NCBI RefSeq assembly: GCF_963662255.1
Contig: NW_026912176.1
Location: forward strand, 285,001-349,000
Origin: Cinclus cinclus
Lineage: Eukaryota > Chordata > Aves > Passeriformes > Cinclidae
Direction of reading: 5' to 3'
DNA length: 64,000 nucleotides
The notes under the pieces were generated by a model. It saw only the letters and a program-made list of their open reading frames with translations, made no database searches and was not told the DNA's origin. Position numbers and translations under genes: made by a program. Position 1 is the first letter of the stretch. Every line of letters begins with the position of its first letter. Of this stretch, positions 1-11,117 are shown piece after piece.

Positions 1-85
1 TTGGCTCCGAAAGGAGGCACTTTTCCCCAAGAAGCCAAACTCAAGAGCCCACTTGGCAAATGTCATTTTGTAGGGCGCGTTTGGG

Positions 86-111
86 CCTCCGATGGCAGCC
101 AGGTTTGGAGG
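86..111. repeat. Nested dyad (imperfect inverted repeat) in the conserved core, reference copy
   Basis: cctccga at 86-92 can pair with ttggagg at 105-111 as a 7-bp stem with one G-T wobble. Inside it lies a second small inverted repeat, tggc-a-gcca. The element recurs in almost every monomer and belongs to the least variable part of the repeat. Occasional monomers break it, for example gctagg for gccagg in the 8.6-25 kb signature monomers, or tgtcagcc. Whether it extrudes in the cell is unknown. Confidence 0.7.
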
Positions 112-117
112 AGGGGG
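107..117 (+). repeat. G-rich tract in each monomer, possible two-tetrad quadruplex motif (reference copy)
   Basis: GGAGGAGGGGG supplies four GG runs with one-base loops, the minimum pattern for a two-layer G-quadruplex. Its 5' half overlaps the right arm of the dyad. It is present in nearly all monomers, so the array would hold about 300 copies, all with G on the plus strand. Broken copies occur, for example gtaggaggggg near 55,988, ggaggtggggg near 40,287 and ggaggagaggg near 35,183. Two-layer motifs are weak, so folding is only a possibility. Confidence 0.6.
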
Positions 118-191
118 CAGCTTTGGTCTGGGAGAAATCCTCGTCCTTATGGAATTTTTGTAGCAAAAGCCCAGGACGGGCCGCAGGCAAG

Positions 192-383
192 TTGGCTTTG
201 AAAGGAGGCACTTCCACCCAAGAAGCCAAACTCAAGAGCCCACTTGGCAGGTGTCATTTTGTAGGGCACGTTTGGGCCTCCGATGGCAGCCAGGTTTGGA
301 GGAGGGGGCAGCTTTAGTCTGGGAGAAATCCTCGTCCTTCTGGAATTTTTGTAGGCAGAAGCCCTGCATGGGCCGCAGGCAAG
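192..383 (+). repeat. Reference monomer, 192 bp class
   Basis: This monomer runs from one ttgg/ttga junction to the next and is 192 bp by direct count. It holds 106 G+C of 192 (45 C, 61 G) and only 4 CpG, against about 14 expected from those counts. It carries the 'cacttccacccaag' form of the early box, the 'gagcccacttgg' box, the gcacg form of the CpG box, and 'gtaggcagaagccctgcatggg' split as gtaggcagaag + ccctgcatggg near the end. Because 192 is a multiple of 3, chains of this class keep one reading frame. Confidence 0.95.
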
Positions 384-574
384 TTGACTCCGAAAGGAGG
401 CACTTTTCCCCGGGAAGCCAAACTCAAGAACTCTCAATGCCGGTGTCATTTTGTGGGGCGCGTTTGGTCCTCCGATGGCAGCCAGGTTTGGCGGAGGGGG
501 CAGCTTTCGTCTGGGAGGCATCCTCGTCCTTATGGAATTTTTGTAGCAATCGTCCGGGACGGGACGCAGGCAAG
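384..574 (+). repeat. Reference monomer, 191 bp class
   Basis: One base shorter than the standard class because the tail reads gtagcaa instead of gtaggcaaa. Elsewhere in the window this class usually carries a linked set of variants: ggaggaatcc in place of ggagaaatcc, then gggacgggac with a cgcagg or cacagg tail. The next monomer then usually begins ttggttttgaaaggagtcac. The linkage crosses a monomer boundary, so these neighbours were amplified together. This copy has caatcgtccgggacggg and gaggcatcc, both local variants. Confidence 0.93.
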
Positions 575-775
575 TTGGTTTTGAAAGGAGTCACTTTTCC
601 CCAAGAAGCCAAACTCAAGAGCCCACTTGGCAGATGTCATTTTGTAGGGCGCGTTTGGGCCTCCGATGGCAGCCAGGTTTGGAGGAGGGAGCAGCTTTGG
701 TCTGGGAGAAATCCTTGTCCTTCTGGAATTTTTGTAGGCAAAAGCCCAGGACGGGCCGCAGGCAAGTTAGGCAAG
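575..775 (+). repeat. Reference monomer, 201 bp class
   Basis: It is 201 bp by direct count. It equals the 192 bp form plus a 9-base tandem duplication of aggcaagtt at its right end. It starts with the ttggttttgaaaggagtcac junction, as expected after a 191 bp monomer. The same insertion on a 191 bp body gives a 200 bp class, for example 3,715-3,914. The 201 bp class is common throughout and sets many of the HOR unit lengths. Confidence 0.93.
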
Positions 776-777
776 TT
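760..777 (+). repeat. 9-bp tandem micro-duplication at the monomer junction (reference copy)
   Basis: Two direct copies of aggcaagtt lie back to back and spill two bases into the next monomer as phased here. The short classes have a single copy. In other long monomers the first copy is decayed to ggctagtt, ggatagtt, gtctagtt or ggcttgtt while the second stays intact. The duplication therefore predates those variants and was spread with them. Replication slippage is the simplest origin; no transposon ends are seen. Confidence 0.9.
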
Positions 778-854
778 GGCTTTGAAAGGAGGCACTTTTC
801 CCCAAGAAGCCAAACTCAAGAGCCCACTTGGCAGGTGTCATTTTGTAGGGCGCG

Positions 855-2880
855 TTTGGGCCTCCGATGGCAGCCAGGTTTGGAGGAGGGGGCAGCTTTG
901 GTCTGGGAGAAATCCTCGTCCTTCTGGAATTTTTGTACTCAAAAGCCCAGGACGGGCCGCAGGCAAGTTAGGCAAGTTGGCTCCGAAAGGAGGCACTTTT
1001 CCCCAAGAAGCCAAACTCAAGAACCCACAATGCAGATGTCATTTTGTAGGGCGCGTTTGGGCCTCCGATGGCAGCCAGGTTTGGAGGAGGGGGCAGCTTT
1101 GTTCTGGGAGAAATCCTCGTCCTTATGGAATTTTTGTAGGCAAAAGCCCTGCATGGGCCGCCGGCAAGTTGACTCCGAAAGGAGGCAATTTTCCCCAAGA
1201 AGCCAAACTCAAGAGCCCACTTGGCAGGTGTCATTTTGTAGGGCGCGTTTGGGCCTCCGATGGCAGCCAGGTTTGGAGGAGGGGGCAGCTTTGGTCTGGG
1301 AGAAATCCTCGTCCTTATGGAATTTTTGTAGGCAAAACCCCTGCATGAGCCGCAGGCAAGTTGACTCCGAAAGGAGGCACTTTTCCCCAGAAAGCCAAAC
1401 TCAAGAGCCCACTTGGCAGATGTCATTTTGTAGGGCGCGTTTGGGCCTCCGATGGCAGCCAGGTTTGGAGGAGGGGGCAGCTTTGGTCTGGGAGGAATCC
1501 TCGTCCTTATGGAATTTTTGTAGCAAAAGTCCGGGACGGGACGCAGGCAAGTTGGTTTTCAAAGGAGTCACTTTTCCCCAAGAAGCCAAACTCAAGAGCC
1601 GACTTGGCAGGTGTCATTTTGTAGGGCGCGTTTGGGCCTCCGATGTCAGCCAGGTTTGGAGGAGGGGGCAGCTTTGGTCTGGGAGAAATCCTCGTCCTTA
1701 TGGAATTTTTGTAGGCAAAAACCCCACATGGGCCGCAGGCAAGTTAGGCAAGTTGACTCCGAAAGGAGGCACTTTTCCCCAAGAAGCCAAACTCAAGAAC
1801 CCTCAATGCAGATGTCATTTTGTGGGGCGCGTTTGGGCCTCCGATGGCAGCCAGGTTTGGAGGAGGGGGCAGCTTTGGTCTGGGAGAAATCCTCGTCCTT
1901 CTGGAATTTTTGTACTCAAAAGCCCAGGACGGGCCGCAGGCAAGTTAGGCAAGTTGGCTCCGAAAGGAGGCACTTTTCCCCAAGAAGCCAAACTCAAGAG
2001 CCCACTTGGCAGATGTCATTTTGTAGGGCGCGTTTGGGCCTCCGATGGCAGCCAGGTTTGGAGGAGGGGGCAGCTTTGGTCTGGGAGAAATCCTCGTCCT
2101 TATGGAATTTTTGTAGGCAAAAGCCCTGCATGGGCCGCCGGCAAGTTGACTCCGAAAGGAGTCACTTTTCCCCAAGAAGCCAAACTCAAGAGCCCACTTG
2201 GCAGGTGTCATTTTGTAGGGCGCGTTTGGGCCTCCGATGGCAGCCAGATTTGGAGGAGGGGGCAGCTTTGGTCTGGGAGAAATCCTCGTCCTTATGGAAT
2301 TTTTGTAGGCAAAACCCCTGCATGAGCCGCAGGCAAGTTGACTCCGAAAGGAGGCACTTTTCCCCAGAAAGCCAAACTCAAGAGCCCACTTGGCAGATGT
2401 CATTTTGTAGGGCGCGTTTGGGCCTCCGATGGCAGCCAGGTTTGGAGGAGGGGGCAGCTTTGGTCTGGGAGGAATCCTCGTCCTTATGGAATTTTTGTAG
2501 CAAAAGCCCAGGACGGGACGCAGGCAAGTTGGTTTTGAAAGGAGTCACTTTTCCCCAAGAAGCCAAACTCAAGAGCCGACTTGGCAGGTGTCATTTTGTA
2601 GGGCGCGTTTGGGCCTCCGATGTCAGCCAGGTTTGGAGGAGGGGGCAGCTTTGGTCTGGGAGAAATCCTCGTCCTTATGGAATTTTTGTAGGCAAAAACC
2701 CCACATGTGCCGCAGGCAAGTTAGGCAAGTTGACTCCGAAAGGAGGCACTTTTCCCCAAGAAGCCAAACTCAAGAACCCTCAATGCAGATGTCATTTTGT
2801 GGGGCGCGTTTGGGCCTCCGATGGCAGCCAGGTTTGGAGGAGGGGGCAGCTTTGGTCTGGGAGAAATCCTCGTCCTTATG
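855..2880 (+). repeat. 977-bp five-monomer tandem duplication, two copies
   Basis: Five monomers of 201+192+192+191+201 bp (977 bp in all) are followed by a near-identical second set at constant offset 977. Both copies share gtactcaaaag, the 192 bp ctgcatgggccgccgg monomer, the aaaacccctgcatgagcc tail and the rare gatgtcagcc variant. Left edge is about 855 and the two copies meet near 1,832. The second copy loses similarity near 2,880, where gtagtctaaag replaces gtactcaaaag. Confidence 0.85.
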
Positions 2881-2930
2881 GAATTTTTGTAGTCTAAAGC
2901 CCAGCACGGGCCGCAGGCTAGTTAGGCAAG

Positions 2931-5867
2931 TTGGCTTTGAAAGGAGGCACTTCCACCCAAGAAGCCAAATTCAAGAGCCCACTTGGCAGATGTCATTTTG
3001 TAGGGCACGTTTCGGCCTCCGATGGCAGCCTGGTTTGGACGAGGGGGCAGCTTTGGTCTGGGAGAAATCCTCGTCCTTATGGAATTTTTGTAGGCAAAAG
3101 CCCTGCATGGGCCGCATTCAAGTTAGGCAAGTTGCTTTGAAAGGAGGCACTTTCCCCCAAGAAGCCAAACTCAAGAACCCACAATGCAGATGTCATTTTG
3201 TAGGGCGCGTTTGGGCCTCCGATGGCAGCCAGGTTTGGAGGAGGGGGCAGCTTTGGTCTGGGAGAAATCCTCGTCCTTATGGAATTTTTGTAGCAAAAGC
3301 CCAGGATGGGCCGCAGGCAAGTTAGGCAAGTTGGCTCCGAAAGGAGGCACTTTTCCCCAAGAAGCCAAACTCAAGAACCCTCAATGCAGATGTCATTTTG
3401 TGGGGCGCGTTTGGGCCTCCGATGGCAGCCAGGTTTGGAGGAGGGGGCAGCTTTGGTCTGGGAGAAATCCTCGTCCTTATGGAATTTTTGTACTCAAAAG
3501 CCCAGGACGGGCCACAGGCAAGTTGGCTTTGAAAGGAGGTACTTCCACCCAAGAAGCCAAACTCAAGAGCCCACTTGGCAGGTGTCATTTTGTAGGGCAC
3601 GTTTGGGCCTCCGATGGCAGCCAGGTTTGGAGGAGGGGGCAGCTTTGGTCTGGGAGAAATCCTCGTCCTTATGGAATTTTTGTAGGCCAAAGCCCAGGAC
3701 GGGCCGCAGGCAAGTTGGCTTTGAAAGGAGGTGCTTCCACCCAAGAAGCCAAACTCAAGAGCCCACTTGGCAGATGTCATTTTGTAGGGCATGTTTGGGC
3801 CTCCGATGGCAGCCAGGTTTGGAGGAGGGGGCAGCTTTGGTCTGGGAGAAATCCTCGTCCTTCTGGAATTTTTGTAGCAAAAGCCCGGGACGGGACACAG
3901 GCAAGTTAGGCAAGTTGGCTCCGAAAGGAGGCACTTTTCCCCAAGAAGCCAAACTCAAGAACCCTCAATGCAGATGTCATTTTGTGGGGCGCGTTTGGGC
4001 CTCTGATGGCAGCCAGGTTTGGAGGAGGGGGCAGCTTTGGTCTGGGAGAAATCCTCGTCCTTATGGAATTTTTGTAGCAAAAGCCCAGGATGGGCCGCAG
4101 GCAAGTTAGGCAAGTTGGCTCCGAAAGGAGGCACTTTTCCCCAAGAAGCCAAACTCAAGAGCCCACTTGGCAGATGTCATTTTGTAGGGCGCGTTTGGGC
4201 CTCCGATGGCAGCCAGGTTTGGAGGAGGGGGCAGCTTTGGTCTGGGAGAAATCCTCGTCCTTATGGAATTTTTGGAGGCAAAAGCCCAGGACGGGCCGCA
4301 GGCAAGTTGGCTTTGAAAGGAGGTACTTCCACCCAAGAAGCCAAACTCAAGAGCCCACTTGGCAGATGTCATTTTGTAGGGCACGTTTGGGCCTCCGATG
4401 GCAGCCAGGTTTGGAGGAGGGGGCAGCTTTGGTCTGGGAGAAATCCTCGTCCTTCTGGAATTTTTGTAGGCAAAAGCCCTGCATGGGCCGCAGGCAAGTT
4501 GACTCCGAAAGGAGGCACTTTTCCCCAGGGAGCCAAACTCAAGAACCCTCAATGCAGGTGTCATTTTGTGGGGCGCGTTTGGGCCTCCGATGGCAGCCAG
4601 GTTTGGAGGAGGGGGCAGCTTTGGTCTGGGAGAAATCCTCGTCCTTCTGGAATTTTTGGAGGCAAAAGCCCAGGACGGGCCGCAGGCAAGTTAGGCAAGT
4701 TGGCTCCGAAAGGAGGCACTTTTCCCCAAGAAGCCAAACTCAAGAGCCCACTTGGCAGATGTCATTTTGTGGGGCGCGTTTGGGCCTCCGATGGCAGCCA
4801 GGTTTGGAGGAGGGGGCAGCTTTGGTCTGGGAGAAATCCTCGTCCTTATGGAATTTTTGTACTCAAAAGCCCAGGACGGGCCACAGGCAAGTTGGGTTTG
4901 AAAGGAGGTACTTCCACCCAAGAAGCCAAACTCAAGAGCCCACTTGGCAGGTGTCATTTTGTAGGGCACGTTTGGGCCTCCGATGGCAGCCAGGTTTGGA
5001 GGAGGGGGCAGCTTTGGTCTGGGAGAAATCCTCGTCCTTATGGAATTTTTGTAGGCCAAAGCCCAGGACGGGCCGCAGGCAAGTTGGCTTTGAAAGGAGG
5101 TGCTTCCACCCAAGAAGCCAAACTCAAGAGCCCACTTGGCAGATGTCATTTTGTAGGGCACGTTTGGGCCTCCGATGGCAGCCAGGTTTGGAGGAGGGGG
5201 CAGCTTTGGTCTGGGAGAAATCCTCGTCCTTATGGAATTTTTGTAGCAAAAGCCCGGGACGGGACACAGGCAAGTTGGTTTTGAAAGGAGTCACTTTTCC
5301 CCAAGAAGCCAAACTCAAGAGCCCACTTGGCAGGTGTCATTTTGTAGGGCACGTTTGGGCCTCCGATGGCAGCCAGGTTTGGAGGAGGGGGCAGCTTTGG
5401 CCTGGGAGAAATCCTCGTCCTTATGGAATTTTTGGAGGCAAAAGCCCAGGACGGGCCGCAGGCAAGTTAGGCAAGTTGGCTCCGAAAGGAGGCACTTTTC
5501 CCCAAGAAGCCAAACTCAAGAACCCTCAATGCAGATGTCATTTTGTGGGGCGCGTTTGGGCCTCTGATGGCAGCCAGGTTTGGAGGAGGGGGCAGCTTTG
5601 GTCTGGGAGAAATCCTCGTCCTTCTGGAATTTTTGTAGCAAAAGCCCGGGACGGGACACAGGCAAGTTGGTTTTGAAAGGAGTCACTTTTCCCCAAGAAG
5701 CCAAACTCAAGAGCCCACTTGGCAGGTGTCATTTTGTAGGGCACGTTTGGGTCTCCGATGGCAGCCAGGTTTGGAGGAGGGGGCAGCTTTGGTCTGGGAG
5801 AAATCCTCGTCCTTATGGAATTTTTGGAGGCAAAAGCCCAGGAAGGGCCGCAGGCAAGTTAGGCATG
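2931..5867 (+). repeat. Mosaic satellite segment with local 1,369 bp and 392 bp repeats
   Basis: Monomer order is irregular. The stretch 3,390-3,905 recurs at 4,759-5,274 (offset 1,369). The dimer around 5,284-5,667 recurs at about 5,676-6,060 (offset 392, a 191+201 pair). A one-base deletion gives ttgcttt for ttggcttt near 3,132. Private variants such as gcattcaagttagg (about 3,115) and ttggacgagg (about 3,035) mark older or less homogenised monomers. No coding or regulatory content is recognised. Confidence 0.75.
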
Positions 5868-6835
5868 TTGGCTCCGAAAGGAGGCACTTTTCCCCAAGAA
5901 GCCAAACTCAAGAGCCCACTTGGCAAATGTCATTTTGTAGGGCGCGTTTGGGCCTCCGATGGCAGCCAGGTTTGGAGGAGGGGGCAGCTTTGGTCTGGGA
6001 GAAATCCTCGTCCTTATGGAATTTTTGTAGCAAAAGCCCAGGACGGGCCGCAGGCAAGTTGGCTTTGAAAGGAGGCACTTCCACCCAAGAAGCCAAACTC
6101 AAGAGCCCACTTGGCAGGTGTCATTTTGTAGGGCACGTTTGGGCCTCCGATGGCAGCCAGGTTTGGAGGAGGGGGCAGCTTTAGTCTGGGAGAAATCCTC
6201 GTCCTTCTGGAATTTTTGTAGGCAGAAGCCCTGCATGAGCCGCAGGCAAGTTGACTCCGAAAGGAGGCACTTTTCCCCGGGAAGCCAAACTCAAGAACTC
6301 TCAATGCCGGTGTCATTTTGTGGGGCGCGTTTGGTCCTCCGATGGCAGCCAGGTTTGGCGGAGGGGGCAGCTTTCGTCTGGGAGGAATCCTCGTCCTTAT
6401 GGAATTTTTGTAGCAATCGTCCGGGACGGGACGCAGGCAAGTTGGTTTTGAAAGGAGTCACTTTTCCCCAAGAAGCCAAACTCAAGAGCCCACTTGGCAG
6501 ATGTCATTTTGTAGGGCGCATTTGGGCCTCCGATGGCAGCCAGGTTTGGAGGAGGGAGCAGCTTTGGTCTGGGAGAAATCCTTGTCCTTCTGGAATTTTT
6601 GTAGGCAAAAGCCCAGGACGGGCCGCAGGCAAGTTAGGCAAGTTGGCTTTGAAAGGAGGCACTTTTCCCCAAGAAGCCAAACTCAAGAGCCCACTTGGCA
6701 GGTGTCATTTTGTAGGGCGCGTTTGGGCCTCCGATGGCAGCCAGGTTTGGAGGAGGGGGCAGCTTTGGTCTGGGAGAAATCCTCGTCCTTCTGGAATTTT
6801 TGTACTCAAAAGCCCAGGACGGGCCGCAGGCAAGT
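5868..6835 (+). repeat. Second copy of the 1-968 block
   Basis: Same monomer order and the same rare variants as 1-968, including aactctcaatgccggtg, ttggtcctcc, tttggcggagg and caatcgtccggg. This shows a recent segmental copy rather than parallel change. About three substitutions separate the copies over 0.97 kb. Confidence 0.85.
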
Positions 6836-8779
6836 TGGCTTTGAAAGGAGGCACTTTTCCGCAAGAAGCCAAACTCAAGAGCCCACTTGGCAGATGTCAT
6901 TTTGTGGGGCGCGTTTGGGCCTCCGATGGCAGCCAGGTTTGGAGGAGGGGGCAGCTTTGGTCTGGGAGAAATCCTCGTCCTTATGGAATTTTTGTAGCAA
7001 ACGTCCGGGACGGGACGCAGGCAAGTTGGTTTTGAAAGGAGTCACTTTTCCCCAAGAAGCCAAACTCAAGAGCCCACTTGGCAGATGTCATTTTGTAGGG
7101 CGCGTTTGGGCCTCCGATGGCAGCCAGGTTTGGAGGAGGGAGCAGCTTTGGTCTGGGAGAAATCCTTGTCCTTCTGGAATTTTTGTAGGCAAAAGCCCAG
7201 GACGGGCCGCAGGCAAGTTAGGCAAGTTGGCTCCGAAAGGAGGCACTTTTCCCCAAGAAGCCAAACTCAAGAACCCACTTGGCAGATGTCATTTTGTAGG
7301 GCACGTTTGGGCCTCCGATGGCAGCCAGGTTTGGAGGAGGGGGCAGCTTTCTTCTGGGAGAAATCCTCGTCCTTATGGAATTTTTGTAGGCAAAAGCCCA
7401 GCACGGGACACAGGCAAGTTGGCTTTGAAAGGAGGCACTTTCCCCCAAGAAGCCAAACTCAAGAGCCCACTTGGCAGATGTCATTTTGTAGGGCGCGTTT
7501 GGGCCTCCGATGGCAGCCAGGTTTGGAGGAGGGGGCAGCTTTGTTCTGGGAGAAATCCTCGTCCTAATGGAATTTTTGTAGGCAAAAGCCCTGCATGGGC
7601 CGCCGGCAAGTTGACTCCGAAAGGAGGCACTTTTCCCCAAGAAGCCAAACTCAAGAGCCCACTTGGCAGGTGTCATTTTGTAGGGCGCGTTTGGGCCTCC
7701 GATGGCAGCCAGGTTTGGAGGAGGGGGCAGCTTTGGTCTGGGAGAAATCCTCGTCCTTATGGAATTTTTGTAGGCAAAAGCCCAGGACGGGCCGCAGGCA
7801 AGTTGGCTTTGAAAGGAGGCACTTCCACCCAAGAAGCCAAACTCAAGAGCCCACTTGGCAGATGTCATTTTGTAGGGCACGTTTGGGCCTCCGATGGCAG
7901 CCAGGTTTGGAGGAGGGGGCAGCTTTGGTCTGGGAGAAATCCTCGTCCTTATGGAATTTTTGGAGGCAAAAGCCCTGCATGAGCCGCAGGCAAGTTGACT
8001 CCGAAAGGAGGCACTTTTCCCCAGAAAGCCAAACTCAAGAGCCCACTTGGCAGATGTCATTTTGTAGGGCGCGTTTGGGCCTCCGATGGCAGCCAGGTTT
8101 GGAGGAGGGGGCAGCTTTGGTCTGGGAGGAATCCTCGTCCTTATGGAATTTTTGTAGCAAAAGCCCGGGACGGGACGCAGGCAAGTTGGTTTTGAAAGGA
8201 GTCACTTTTCCCCAAGAAGCCAAACTCAAGAGCCCACTTGGCAGGTGTCATTTTGTAGGACGCGTTTGGCCCTCCGATGTCAGCCAGGTTTGGAGGAGGG
8301 GGCAGCTTTGGTCTGGGAGAAATCCTCGTCCTTATGGAATTTTTGTAGGCAAAAACCCCGCATGGGCCGCAGGCAAGCTAGGCAAGTTGACTCCGAAAGG
8401 AGGCACTTTTCCCCAAGAAGCCAAACTCAAGAACCCTCAATGCAGATGTCATTTTGTGGGGCGCGTTTGGGCCTCCGATGGCAGCCAGGTTTGGAGGAGG
8501 GGGCAGCTTTGGTCTGGGAGAAATCCTCGTCCTTATGGAATTTTTGTAGTCTAAAGCCCAGCACGGGCTGCAGGGGAGTTGGCTTTGAAAGGAGGCACTT
8601 TCCCCCAAGAAGCCAAACTCAGGAGCCCACTTGGCAGATGTCATTTTGTAGGGCGCGTTTGGGCCACCCATGGCAGCTAGGTTTGGAGGAGGGGGCAGCT
8701 TTAGTCTGGGAGAAATCCTCGTCCTTATGGAATTTTTGTAGGCAAAAGCCAAGAATGGGCTGCAGGCTAGTTAGGCAAG
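6836..8779 (+). repeat. Mosaic satellite segment leading into the main HOR domain
   Basis: Mixed monomer classes. The sub-block 7,967-8,537 matches 2,310-2,880 at offset 5,657, including the linked ggaggaatcc / gggacgggacgcagg / ttggttttg set and the gatgtcagcc variant. The segment ends with the first copy of the diagnostic signature seen through the next 20 kb: gggctgcagggg, ctcaggagccc, gggccaccc and agctaggttt, followed by aagaatgggctgcaggctag. Confidence 0.75.
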
Positions 8780-11117
8780 TTGGCTTTGAAAGGAGGCACT
8801 TTTCCGCAAGAAGCCAAACTCAAGAGCCCACTTGGCAGATGTCATTTTGTAGGGCGCGTTTGGGCCTCCGATGGCAGCCAGGTTTGGAGGAGGGGGCAGC
8901 TTTTTTCTGGGAGAAATCCTCCTCCTTATGGAATTTTTGTAGGCAAAAGCCCAGGACGGGCTGCAGGCAAGTTGGCTTTCAAAGGAGGCACTTCCACCCA
9001 AGAAGCCAAACTCAAGAGCCCACTTGGCAGATGTCATTTTGTAGGGCACGTTTGGGCCTCCGATGGCAGCCAGGTTTGGAGGAGGGGGCAGCTTTGGTCT
9101 GGGAGGAATCCTCGTCCTTATGGAATTTTTGTAGCAAAAGTCCGGGACGGGACGCAGGCAAGTTTGTTTTGAAAGGAGTCACATTTCCCCAAGAAGCCAA
9201 ACTCAAGAGCCCACTTGACAGGTGTCATTTTGTAGGGCACGTTTGGGCCTCCGATGGCAGCCAGGTTTGGAGGAGGGGGCAGCTTTGGCCTGGGAGAAAT
9301 CCTCGTCCTTCTGGAATTTTTGTAGGCAAAAGCCCAGGACGGGCCGCAGGCAAGTTAGGCAAGTTGGCTCCGAAAGGAGGCACTTTTCCCCAAGAAGCCA
9401 AACTCCAGAACCCTCAATGCAGATGTCATTTTGTGGGGCGCGTTTGGGCCTCCGATGGCAGCCAGGTTTGGAGGAGGGGGCAGCTTTGGTCTGGGAGAAA
9501 TCCTCGTCCTTATGGAATTTTTGTAGTCTAAAGCCCAGCACGGGCCGCAGGATAGTTAGGCAAGTTGGCTTTGAAAGGAGGCACTTTTCCGCAAGAAGCC
9601 AAACTCAAGAGCCCACTTGGCAGATGTCATTTTGTAGGGCACGTTTGGGCCTCCGATGGCAGCCAGGTTTGGAGGAGGGGGCAGCTTTGGTCTGGGAGAA
9701 ATCCTCGTCCTTATGGAATTTTTGTAGGCAAAAGCCCTGCATGGGCCGCAGGCAAGTTGACTCCGTAAGGAGGCACTTTTCCCCAGGAAGCCAAACTCAA
9801 GAAACCTCAATGCAGGTGTCATTTTGTGGAGCGCGTTTGGGCCTCCGATGGCAGCCAGGTTTGGAGGAGGGGGCAGCTTTGGTCTGGGAGAAATCCTCGT
9901 CCTTCTGGAATTTTTGTAGGCAAAAGCCCAGGACGGGCCGCAGGCAAGTTAGGCAAGTTGGCTCCGAAAGGAGGCACTTTTCCCCAAGAAGCCAAACTCA
10001 AGAGCCCACTTGGCAGATGTCATTTTGTGGGGCGCGTTTGGGCCTCTGATGGCAGCCAGGTTTGGAGGAGGGGGCAGCTTTGGTCTGGGAGAAATCCTCG
10101 TCCTTATGGAATTTTTGTAGGCAAAAGCCCAGGACGGGCCGCAGGCAAGTTGGCTTTGAAAGGAGGCACTTTCCCCCAAGAAGCCAAACTCAAGAGCCCA
10201 CTTGGCAGATGTCATTTTGTAGGGCACGTTTGGGCCTCCGATGGCAGCCAGGTTTGGAGGAGGGGGCAGCTTTGGTCTGGGAGGAATCCTCGTCCTTATG
10301 GAATTTTTGGAGGCAAAAGCCCTGCATGGGCCGCAGACTAGTTGACTCCGAAAGGAGGCACTTTTCCCCAAGAAGCCAAACTCAAGAACCCACAATGCAG
10401 ATGTCATTTTGTAGGGCGCGTTTGGGCCTCCGATGGCAGCCAGGTTTGGAGGAGGGGGCAGCTTTGGTCTGGGAGAAATCCTCGTCCTTCTGGAATTTTT
10501 GTAGGCAAAAGCCCAGGACGGGCCGCAGGCAAGTTGGCTTTGAAAGGAGGCACTTCCACCCAAGAAGCCAAACTCAAGAGCCCACTTGGCAGATGTCATT
10601 TTGTAGGGCACGTTTGGGCCTCCGATGGCAGCCAGGTTTGGAGGAGGGGGCAGCTTTGGTCTGGGAGGAATCCTCGTCCTTATGGAATTTATGTAGCAAA
10701 AGCCCGGGACGGGACGCAGGCAAGTTGGTTTTGAAAGGAGGCACTTTTCCCCAAGAAGCCAAACTCAAGAACCCTCAATGCAGGTGTCATTTTGTGGGGC
10801 GCGTTTGGGCCTCCGATGGCAGCCAGGTTTGGAGGAGGGGGCAGCTTTGGTCTGGGAGAAATCCTCGTCCTTATGGAATTTTTGTAGTCTAAAGCCCAGC
10901 ACGGGCTGCAGGGAAGTTGGCTTTGAAAGGAGGCACTTTCCCCCAAGAAGCCAAACTCAGGAGCCCACTTGGCAGATGTCATTTTGTAGGGCGCGTTTGG
11001 GCCACCGATGGCAGCTAGGTTTGGAGGAGGGGGCAGCTTTGGTCTGGGAGAAATCCTCGTCCTTATGGAATTTTTGTAGGCCAAAGCCCAGAATTGGCTG
11101 CAGGCTAGTTAGGCAAG
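8780..11117 (+). repeat. HOR unit, 2,338 bp (about 12 monomers)
   Basis: Bounded by successive copies of the ctgcaggctagttaggcaag junction, the second preceded by the gggctgcagggaag / ctcaggagccc / gggccaccgatggcagctagg signature. The interior includes the agtcacatttcccc and cacttgacagg pair near 9,175-9,222 and a gtagtctaaag monomer near 9,530. It shares monomer types and partly their order with the following units, with insertions and losses. Confidence 0.75.

Larger units (their letters stand above)
1..968 (+). repeat. Left-end block, near-identical to 5,868-6,835
   Basis: Five monomers (191, 192, 191, 201 and most of a 201) match the block 5,867 bp downstream. The differences I noticed are catggg/catgag near 369, gaggcatcc/gaggaatcc near 507 and gcgcg/gcgca near 650. 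The match ends near 968, where this copy continues with a 9-bp duplication and ttggctccg while the other goes straight to ttggctttg. The left limit is the window edge. Confidence 0.85.

Noticed and set aside
107..117. Ribosome binding sites (ggagg, aaaggagg) before ATG/GTG codons
   Set aside because: ggagg-type strings are part of the repeat itself and occur in every monomer whatever the frame. CpG decay points to a eukaryote, so they carry no start-site meaning.
760..777. Target-site duplication of a transposon
   Set aside because: The two aggcaagtt copies are directly adjacent with nothing between them, and occur in a large share of monomers. Slippage followed by homogenisation explains them better.
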